Origin: Spirosoma fluviale
GTDB taxonomy: Bacteria > Bacteroidota > Bacteroidia > Cytophagales > Spirosomataceae
DNA length: 64,000 nucleotides
NCBI GenBank assembly: GCA_945883625.1
Contig: CAMCXW010000001.1
Span: 1-64,000, forward strand
Direction: 5' to 3'
In this document: positions 58,033 through 64,000 of the stretch, piece by piece
How the letters are laid out: each line of letters begins with the position of its first letter
How positions within the stretch are numbered: the first letter of the stretch is position 1
The notes under the pieces: generated by a model
What the model was told of the DNA's origin: nothing
Seen by the model: the letters and a program-made list of their open reading frames with translations, nothing else
Databases searched by the model: none
Position numbers and translations under genes: made by a program

Positions 58033-59741
58033 ATCTGAATATTGACGCAATCAAAGCCATGACCTATGACGCTATTGTGATAGGATCTGGCGTTTCTGGT
58101 GGCTATGCCGCTAAAGAATTAACCGAAAAAGGCATGCGAGTTCTTGTCCTGGAAAAAGGCAAGAAATTCGACCACGTTACTGCCTACGAGCCTAGCTATA
58201 AAGATCCATGGGATTTTAAATACAATGGTCTATTGACCAATGAGCAAAAAGCGTCTCACCCTAAACTTTCCCGCGACTATCCCTACAACGAGATGACCGA
58301 GAAATATTGGATGAACGACTCCGATGCCCTTTACAAAGAAGTTAAACGATTCGACTGGTTCCGTCCCGATATCGTAGGAGGAAAATCCATCATGTGGGGT
58401 CGCCAAACCTACCGCTTATCTGACATTGACTTTGAAGCTAATCTAAAGGACGGCATCGCGGTTGACTGGCCAATTCGCTACAAAGACATCGCCCCTTGGT
58501 ATTCATACGTAGAAAAACACGTAGGTATCTCAGGTGAAGCTTTGGGATTACCACAATTACCCGATTCTGAATTCTTGAAACCAATGGACATGTACTGCGT
58601 AGAAAAAGAAGTACGCCAGCGCATTGAAAAGAATTTCCCAGGTCGGAACATGACGATTGGTCGGGTGGCCAACTTATCTGAAGCCAAAGAAGCTCAATTA
58701 AAAATTGGTCGCTCAGCGTGCCAGTATCGTAATAAATGTAGACTAGGTTGTCCTTACGGTGCCTATTTCAGTACGCAATCATGTACGTTACCTCCTGCAG
58801 CTAAAACAGGCTTGTTGACACTTCGCCCAGATTCCATCGTTTCTGAGATCTTGTTTGACAACGCAAAACAAAAAGCGACAGGCGTTCGTGTGATCGATTC
58901 TGTAACCAAAGACGTCCGTGAATATTTTGCAAAAATCATCTTTGTTTGCGGATCTACCGTAGCAACTACCGCTTTGTTACTAAACTCAAAATCATCCCGT
59001 TTCCAAAATGGATTAGGCAATGATTCAGGTGAGTTAGGGCACAATTTAATGGATCACCATTTCAAAATTGGCGCATCAGGAACTTGGGAGGGTGATGAAG
59101 ATAAATATTACATTGGCCGACGGGCGAATGGAATTTACATACCACGCTACCGGAATATCGGAAATGACAAACGCGATTACCTTCGTGGATTTGGATTCCA
59201 AGGAGGTGGATCAAGAGCTAGTTGGAATCGCGGTGCAAATGACATGAGTTTTGGCGCTGATTACAAAGATACGATGACGAAACCAGGCCCATGGATGATG
59301 AACTTAAGCGGATTCGGAGAAACACTTCCGTATCACGATAATAAAATGTATTTGGATCCGACAGATAAAGATAAGTGGGGAATTCCACTTGTCGTTTTCG
59401 ATGCTGAATTCAAAGAAAATGAGAAAAAGATGCGGAAGGATATGATGGAAGATGCCAAAGAGATGTTAGAAAGCGCAGGCTTGAAAAACGTTCGCGCATT
59501 CGACAACGGTTCTTACCCAGGTATGGCTATCCACGAAATGGGAACAGCACGTATGGGCCGCGATCCTAAAACCTCTGTGTTAAATGGAAATAACCAATTG
59601 CACGGCGTAAAGAATGTATTCGTAACGGATGGAGCTTGTATGACCTCAACGTCATGTGTCAATCCTTCACTGACTTATATGGCCTTAACCGCTCGAGCAG
59701 CTGATTTCGCAGTCAAAGAAATCAAAAAACGTAATCTTTAA
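58029..59741 (+). CDS. GMC-family FAD oxidoreductase (sugar/3-keto-glycoside dehydrogenase type)
   Basis: 570 residues. FAD dinucleotide motif GSGVSGGYAAKEL (19-31); a Cys-rich patch (CQYRNKCRLGCPYGAYFSTQSC region, around 230-250) typical of gluconate/glucoside dehydrogenase large subunits; AIHEMGTARMG with the catalytic His; and the C-terminal CVNPSLTYMALTAR. No signal peptide of its own, so export with the Tat-bearing subunit 3 is expected. Relatives oxidise the C3 hydroxyl of glycosides or the C2 of gluconate; the electron acceptor, usually a cytochrome c, is not encoded in the cluster. Start ATG 58029 overlaps the upstream stop. Confidence 0.93.
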   Translation: MNLNIDAIKAMTYDAIVIGSGVSGGYAAKELTEKGMRVLVLEKGKKFDHVTAYEPSYKDPWDFKYNGLLTNEQKASHPKLSRDYPYNEMTEKYWMNDSDALYKEVKRFDWFRPDIVGGKSIMWGRQTYRLSDIDFEANLKDGIAVDWPIRYKDIAPWYSYVEKHVGISGEALGLPQLPDSEFLKPMDMYCVEKEVRQRIEKNFPGRNMTIGRVANLSEAKEAQLKIGRSACQYRNKCRLGCPYGAYFSTQSCTLPPAAKTGLLTLRPDSIVSEILFDNAKQKATGVRVIDSVTKDVREYFAKIIFVCGSTVATTALLLNSKSSRFQNGLGNDSGELGHNLMDHHFKIGASGTWEGDEDKYYIGRRANGIYIPRYRNIGNDKRDYLRGFGFQGGGSRASWNRGANDMSFGADYKDTMTKPGPWMMNLSGFGETLPYHDNKMYLDPTDKDKWGIPLVVFDAEFKENEKKMRKDMMEDAKEMLESAGLKNVRAFDNGSYPGMAIHEMGTARMGRDPKTSVLNGNNQLHGVKNVFVTDGACMTSTSCVNPSLTYMALTARAADFAVKEIKKRNL

Positions 59742-59743
59742 TT

Positions 59744-59768
59744 AAATGGGCTTCGGCCCATTTTTTTT
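59744..59768 (+). terminator. Terminator with TTCG loop after the GMC gene
   Basis: AATGGGC and GCCCATT close a TTCG tetraloop, followed by eight T. It lies only 6 bases before the next start codon, so the SMP-30 gene is reached by readthrough or by an unseen promoter. Confidence 0.85.
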
Positions 59769-59773
59769 GTACC

Positions 59774-60763
59774 ATGAAAAAAATATTAGGAACCATAGGC
59801 CTCATGACATTAGGACTAAGCGCAATGGCACAATACCCAACAATAGGGAAAATCCACCGCTATGACGCGGCACTGGATGCCTTAATAGACACAACAGCCA
59901 AAATAGAAATTGTGGCTAAAGGATTTACGTGGTCGGAAGGTCCCGTTTGGGTGAAAAAAGAAGGGTATTTGCTCTTCACAGATGTACCCGAAAATACCAT
60001 TCATAAATGGACAGAAGCCAAAGGACTCGAGGTTTTCCTCAAGCCGTCAGGTTACACGGGATCGGGCGTTTACTCAGAAGAGCCCGGAGCAAATGGATTA
60101 ATCATTAATTTGAAAGGCAATTTGGTCTCATGTGAACATGGGGATCGTCGGATTGCCGAAATGCCCCTAAAGCGTCCCGATCAGAAAAAAACATTGGCGC
60201 ACCTGTTTGAGGGCAAGCAACTAAACAGCCCAAATGATCTCATGCAAAAGAAATCAGGCGACTATTATTTTACAGATCCACCCTACGGATTGCCTGGCCG
60301 AGGAAAACCAGAACCTGCCAAAGAACTTGATTTTCAAGGCGTATATCGAATCAATACGAAAGGGGAAATCAGTTTACAGATCAAGAACTTAGGCCGACCG
60401 AACGGTCTGGCATTCAATCCTGATGAAAGCATTTTGTATGTGGGAACCTCCGAACGCCCGACGCTCATTAATGCCTATCCAGTGGATAATGAGGGGAATT
60501 TAGGCGAAGGTAAATTGTTTTTTGATGCATCAGAATTGGCTAAGCAAGGTATACGAGGTGGCTACGATGGCATGAAAGTGGACGCAAAAGGAAACGTCTG
60601 GACTACGGGTCCAGGGGGCGTTTTGATCATCAATTCATCCGGAAAATTACTAGGCCGAATCGCGACAGGAAACGGAAATTCCAATGTGGCTTTTGGTGGA
60701 GCGGATGGAAAGTATTTATTCATCACCTCCGACATGAACTTACTTCGTGTAAAAATAAAATAG
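59774..60763 (+). CDS. SMP-30/gluconolactonase-family lactonase
   Basis: Predicted periplasmic sugar lactonase, 329 residues. Signal peptide MKKILGTIGLMTLGLSAMA. Six-bladed propeller with the metal-site pattern: FTWSEGPVWVKKEGYLLFTDVPENTI (Glu), NSPNDLMQKKSGDYYFTDPPYG (Asn), RPNGLAFNPDESILYV (Asn) and DGMKVDAKGNVWTTGPGGVLI (Asp). It would hydrolyse the lactone formed by the upstream dehydrogenase. A terminator hairpin lies directly upstream of its start codon, which is unusual. Confidence 0.92.
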   Translation: MKKILGTIGLMTLGLSAMAQYPTIGKIHRYDAALDALIDTTAKIEIVAKGFTWSEGPVWVKKEGYLLFTDVPENTIHKWTEAKGLEVFLKPSGYTGSGVYSEEPGANGLIINLKGNLVSCEHGDRRIAEMPLKRPDQKKTLAHLFEGKQLNSPNDLMQKKSGDYYFTDPPYGLPGRGKPEPAKELDFQGVYRINTKGEISLQIKNLGRPNGLAFNPDESILYVGTSERPTLINAYPVDNEGNLGEGKLFFDASELAKQGIRGGYDGMKVDAKGNVWTTGPGGVLIINSSGKLLGRIATGNGNSNVAFGGADGKYLFITSDMNLLRVKIK

Positions 60764-60785
60764 GGGGCTTATGCCCCCTATTTCT
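60758..60785. terminator. Bidirectional terminator
   Basis: AATAGGGGGC and GCCCCCTATT enclose TTAT. It is flanked by A-rich sequence on the left and TTTCTTTAT on the right, serving the convergent SMP-30 and DUF1080 genes. Confidence 0.85.
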
Positions 60786-61493
60786 TTATAATTCTTTAAT
60801 CTTAATATTTCGGTACCAAACTGGATTTCCGTGATCCTGCAAAGCAATACGTCCTTGCATATTCACACCAAAACCTGGCATCGTTTTGAATTTAGAGCCG
60901 GCAACCATCGCCTTCCAATTCGCATCATCCGTGCGTGTCTCCACTACTTTTGATCCATTCAAATATAATTGCAATAAACCGCGATTGTTCACAATACGTG
61001 CCGTATTCCACTCACCTACAGGCTTAGTGACATTGACAGATGATTTGATTAAATCATACAAATCACCCGAATTATGCTTGTTGATTTTCCCATCTGGATG
61101 ACCTGCATCGTCTAAAACCTGCATTTCAGGTCCTGTATTATAGGTACTGCGGTACTTTATCGGATCTTCCGTTACATTGAAAATGATTCCACTATTGCCG
61201 TTTGGAGAAATTTTCCAATCCACCGAGAAATCATAATTTACATAGGCCGCATCCGTAATTAAATCACCGCCGTCTTTTTTAGCTAAATCAAAGCCAATAA
61301 CACCTTCCATAATTGTCCAAGAGGCACCTACTTTACCGGGTTTGCCGTAGGTATGCCAACCGTCAAATGTTTTTCCGTCAAACAATAATTTGAACCCAGC
61401 TTTCTTTTCTTGCCTCGAAAGCGTGTTTACTGATTGCCCGAATGCCATCAAACCCGATGCCATACAAGCACAAAATAATATCATTTTTTTCAT
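60786..61493 (-). CDS. DUF1080 protein, 3-keto-glycoside hydrolase-like, secreted
   Basis: 235 residues from ATG 61493 (MKKMILFCACMASGLMAFG signal peptide); an in-frame codon at 61520 is less likely. One concanavalin-like beta-sandwich: FKLLFDGKTFDGWHTYG, then SWTIMEGVIGF, VDWKISPNGNSGIIFNV, TGPEMQVLDDAGHPDG and IALQDHGNPVWYRNIKIKEL. The family includes hydrolases of 3-keto-disaccharides. Next to the GMC dehydrogenase this fits oxidation followed by cleavage of glycosides; the substrate is inferred, not shown. Confidence 0.9.
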   Translation of the reverse strand: MKKMILFCACMASGLMAFGQSVNTLSRQEKKAGFKLLFDGKTFDGWHTYGKPGKVGASWTIMEGVIGFDLAKKDGGDLITDAAYVNYDFSVDWKISPNGNSGIIFNVTEDPIKYRSTYNTGPEMQVLDDAGHPDGKINKHNSGDLYDLIKSSVNVTKPVGEWNTARIVNNRGLLQLYLNGSKVVETRTDDANWKAMVAGSKFKTMPGFGVNMQGRIALQDHGNPVWYRNIKIKEL

Positions 61494-61579
61494 GTGAATA
61501 AATAAGTTTTTGAACTGCAATACTAAAAAAAGAAATCAATACTTGTATCCCTCGACCCAATAATTCCAGAGAAACCCTC

Positions 61580-61611
61580 CAAATTTATTTGTAAATTGCA
61601 CGCTTATTCAA
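61580..61611 (-). promoter_or_regulatory. Promoter of the DUF1080 gene
   Basis: On the minus strand TTG (61611-61609), 21 bp spacing, TAAATTTG (61587-61580). This gives a leader of about 80 bases. The -33 box lies 8 bp from the rimO start codon. Confidence 0.45.
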
Positions 61612-61618
61612 TAAACGT

Positions 61619-62941
61619 ATGAAAACCAAAGTAAGTCCGAAGCCATCCATTAACATCGTAACACTCGGTTGTTCGAAGAATCTCGTTGATTCCGAAGTAT
61701 TATTTACGCAGCTAAAGGGCAACGGCATTGAAGTTACACACGAAGCCAAAAAAGATACCGCAAACATTGTCGTTGTCAATACATGTGGATTTATCGATAC
61801 CGCCAAACAAGAATCAATTGATACCATTTTACGCTATGCAGATGCCAAAGAAGCAGGCAAAATCGACAAATTGTATGTAACAGGCTGTTTATCACACCGT
61901 TACAAAGATGATTTAGAAAAAGAAATTCCAATGGTCGATTCGTTCTTTGGGACAAATGAATTACCTCGTTTATTGAAAGCATTAAAAGCTGATTATAAGC
62001 ATGAGCTGGTAGGCGAGCGTTTATTAACCACCCCAGCGCACTATGCCTATTTGAAAATTGCAGAAGGCTGCGATCGCCCATGTAGTTTTTGCGCCATCCC
62101 ATTAATGCGCGGCGGACACGTGTCGCGTCCCATGGCTGAATTAGTCAAAGAAGCGACGTCATTAGCTAAAAAAGGAACAAAAGAATTAATCCTTATAGCC
62201 CAAGATCTGACTTTTTACGGATTGGATTTGAAGGGTGAAGGAAAATCAGGCCGACAATTAAAAGAATTGTTGGAACGTTTATCCGACGTTCAAGGCATCG
62301 AATGGATTCGCCTACAATACGCATATCCAGCAGGTTTCCCGATGGAGATTTTACAAACGATGGCTGAGCGTGAAAATATTTGCAACTACCTAGACATGCC
62401 ACTTCAAAGTGGATCCGATGCCATGTTGAAACACATGCGCCGTGGAATCACGCGTGAAAAAACGGAGCAACTTATCACAGATATCCGCGATAAAGTGCCT
62501 GGAATCGCCTTGCGAACTACGCTAATCTCTGGTTATCCGGGCGAAACGGAAACTGATTTCGAAGAAACCTATTCCTTCGTAGAACGGATGCGTTTTGACC
62601 GATTAGGGATCTTTAATTATTCACACGAAGAAAATACCCATGCGTATCTAGTGGAAGATAATGTGCCTGAAGAAGTGAAGCAAGAACGTTCTGATGAGAT
62701 TATGGCGCTCCAACAAGGCATTTCAGAGGAACTGAATCAAGCTAAAATCGGAAAAACCTTTAAAGTGATGGTGGACCGGAAAGAGAGTGGTTTCTTCGTA
62801 GGTCGAACGGAGCATGATTCCCCAGAGGTGGATAATGAAGTCTTAATTCTAGCCGCACAATATGCCCGACAAGGAGATTTTGTTCAGGTGAAAATCAACA
62901 AAGCAGAGGAATTTGACTTATACGGTGATATCGTTTCTTAG
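61619..62941 (+). CDS. rimO: Ribosomal protein S12 methylthiotransferase RimO
   Basis: Radical-SAM enzyme that adds a methylthio group to an Asp of ribosomal protein S12. 440 residues. N-terminal UPF0004 cluster cysteines C18 (TLGCSKN), C56 (NTCGFI) and C90 (TGCLSHR); radical-SAM C151-x3-C155-x2-C158 in GCDRPCSFC; C-terminal TRAM domain with ESGFFVGRTEHDSPEVDNEV. The short LGCSKNLVDSE opening separates RimO from MiaB. The stop overlaps that of the convergent ThiF gene (TTAG). Confidence 0.96.
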   Translation: MKTKVSPKPSINIVTLGCSKNLVDSEVLFTQLKGNGIEVTHEAKKDTANIVVVNTCGFIDTAKQESIDTILRYADAKEAGKIDKLYVTGCLSHRYKDDLEKEIPMVDSFFGTNELPRLLKALKADYKHELVGERLLTTPAHYAYLKIAEGCDRPCSFCAIPLMRGGHVSRPMAELVKEATSLAKKGTKELILIAQDLTFYGLDLKGEGKSGRQLKELLERLSDVQGIEWIRLQYAYPAGFPMEILQTMAERENICNYLDMPLQSGSDAMLKHMRRGITREKTEQLITDIRDKVPGIALRTTLISGYPGETETDFEETYSFVERMRFDRLGIFNYSHEENTHAYLVEDNVPEEVKQERSDEIMALQQGISEELNQAKIGKTFKVMVDRKESGFFVGRTEHDSPEVDNEVLILAAQYARQGDFVQVKINKAEEFDLYGDIVS

Positions 62942-64000
62942 TATCGCGGAATGGATTTATCCACTTCCCGTGACCAAGCATCTATCCCACCAGCCACATT
63001 CAGTAGATTCGAGAAGCCTTGCGCTTGCAAATGTTTGAGCACATACATGGAGCGCATGCCATGATGGCATAAAACGACTCCTTTAGCTTCCCTAGGAATT
63101 AGACCTATTTGCAGCGAATTCATCGGCATTTGAATCGAGCTAGGTAAACTAGCTAAATCCCACTCAAACGGCTCCCGAACATCCAGTATAAATTGAATAT
63201 CGCCCGTTTGTAAACGGGTAGAAGCTTCCAAAGCGGAAATTTCAATGACCTCGACATGTTTGGTCGGGAAAATTTGTTCAACCGCATTTGCAGATCGTTC
63301 CATCCGAAACAGCTGCATGCGCATGCTGCGGACGTCCCAACGAAGCAACTGATTTTGCGCGGGGGAATCCATGCCACTCAAATAAAATATAGCTTCTTTA
63401 GCTTGCATTAAACCCAACATCCCCGGTAAAAAACCAAGTACACCTGCCTCGTCGCAGTTTGGAATCTCACCAGCACTAGGTTCTTCTGGAAATAAACAAC
63501 GGTATGTAGGGCCCGTTCCAAATGCATTACAAACCGCCAATTGCCCTTCCCACGTATGAATCGCCGCATAAACAAATGCCTTACCAAACTTCACGCAACT
63601 ATCATTAATTAAGTAACGCGTTTCAAAATTATCTGTGCAATCAATGACGAGATCGACATCGTTAACAAGCGTATGATTTTCCAACGAAAATTTCGCTGCA
63701 ATTGCCTCCACAGACACATGCGGATTCAAGGACTCGACAAAAGCTTTGGCTAACAACGCCTTCGATTGCCCCACCTGATCCGTTCGGTAGATGGTTTGTC
63801 GGCCTAAATTACTCAACTCCACATCATCATGATCCACAATCGTTAGTTGGCCCACCCCAGCCGCAGCCAAGTAAGGAATGACCGCCACACCCAAACCCCC
63901 AGCCCCAATAACTAACACATAGGCATTTTTAAGGCGTACTTGCTTGGCTGCATCCCATTCAGGAATAGCGAGTTGTTTTTGGTATCGATTGGTTTCTTCG
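62938..64000 (-). CDS. ThiF/MoeB-like E1 adenylyltransferase with rhodanese domain, 5' end off the window
   Basis: The frame is open to the right edge, so at least 354 residues, with the start outside. Translation of the edge gives RYQKQLAIPEW, the normal N-terminal helix. Nucleotide loop VLVIGAGGLGVAVIPYLAAAG, SNLGRQTIYRTDQVGQSKA, and a Cys region CLFPEEP then NCDEAGVLGFLPGMLG. The C-terminal rhodanese (about the last 100 residues) has FILDVREPFEWD and active-site VLCHHGMRS. It activates a sulfur-carrier protein (ThiS/MoaD) C-terminus and may pass sulfur via the rhodanese Cys. Thiamine versus molybdopterin cannot be decided without the neighbours. Confidence 0.92.
   Translation of the reverse strand, partial: EETNRYQKQLAIPEWDAAKQVRLKNAYVLVIGAGGLGVAVIPYLAAAGVGQLTIVDHDDVELSNLGRQTIYRTDQVGQSKALLAKAFVESLNPHVSVEAIAAKFSLENHTLVNDVDLVIDCTDNFETRYLINDSCVKFGKAFVYAAIHTWEGQLAVCNAFGTGPTYRCLFPEEPSAGEIPNCDEAGVLGFLPGMLGLMQAKEAIFYLSGMDSPAQNQLLRWDVRSMRMQLFRMERSANAVEQIFPTKHVEVIEISALEASTRLQTGDIQFILDVREPFEWDLASLPSSIQMPMNSLQIGLIPREAKGVVLCHHGMRSMYVLKHLQAQGFSNLLNVAGGIDAWSREVDKSIPRY

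Overview
The window comes from a Bacteroidota chromosome, most likely order Cytophagales. Three things point there. Many genes are preceded by the Bacteroidota sigma-A type -7 element TAnnTTTG, several with a TTG about 19-21 bp upstream, and Shine-Dalgarno sequences are weak. Lineage families are present: DUF5606, DUF5686, DUF177/YceD, LytS/LytTR pairs, tandem-FKBP lipoproteins and a short NuoG. Gene packing is tight, with convergent genes sharing stop-codon bases. No rRNA, tRNA, CRISPR array, transposase or phage gene was recognised. The content is mostly housekeeping, with a few accessory spots.

Layout. 1-3.2 kb: end of a surface-glycan locus (wecB, two glycosyltransferases). 3.2-5.8 kb: a small beta-barrel-like protein and a TonB-dependent receptor. 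5.8-7.6 kb: LytTR response regulator and LytS-type kinase. 7.8-16.8 kb: complex I operon nuoABCDEF-(glycosyltransferase)-GHIJ, closed by a terminator after nuoJ, so nuoKLMN lie elsewhere. 17-19.5 kb: guaB and hemE. 19.5-20.2 kb: an unusual four-helix-bundle (rRNA-intervening-sequence type) gene bracketed by inverted arrays of a 15-bp repeat. 20.2-25.3 kb: ysxC, DUF5606, GNAT, cytochrome c, murQ, an M20 peptidase, plsY. 25.4-32.8 kb: DUF5686 protein, rdgB, three double-FKBP lipoproteins, a DHH phosphoesterase, ndk. 32.8-35 kb: ArnT-like glycosyltransferase and PAP2 phosphatase. 35.1-43.2 kb: yceD-rpmF-plsX-fabH-efp-accBC, then rplM-rpsI-rpsB-tsf. 43.4-50.5 kb: partial division/wall cluster murD-ftsW-murG-murC-ftsQ-ftsA without ftsZ. 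50.5-57.3 kb: rhlE, gmhA, lemA with two TPM-domain genes, oligopeptidase B, prmC. 57.5-61.5 kb: a probable periplasmic sugar-oxidation module (Tat-exported subunit 3, GMC oxidoreductase, SMP-30 lactonase, DUF1080 hydrolase). 61.6-64 kb: rimO and a ThiF/MoeB-rhodanese gene running off the right edge.

The most novel signals are the repeats. (1) A 122-residue four-helix-bundle gene sits between two inverted 15-bp-period minisatellites (about 5.5 and 11 units) wedged between the divergent hemE and ysxC promoters. The layout mimics an rRNA intervening sequence, but outside rRNA. (2) A 7-bp-period repeat (GACGYTR) fills the rhlE-gmhA gap in direct and inverted copies, and a 32/35-identical copy lies in frame inside wecB 51 kb away. 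(3) A 14-bp-period repeat at the extreme left edge abuts the wecB promoter.
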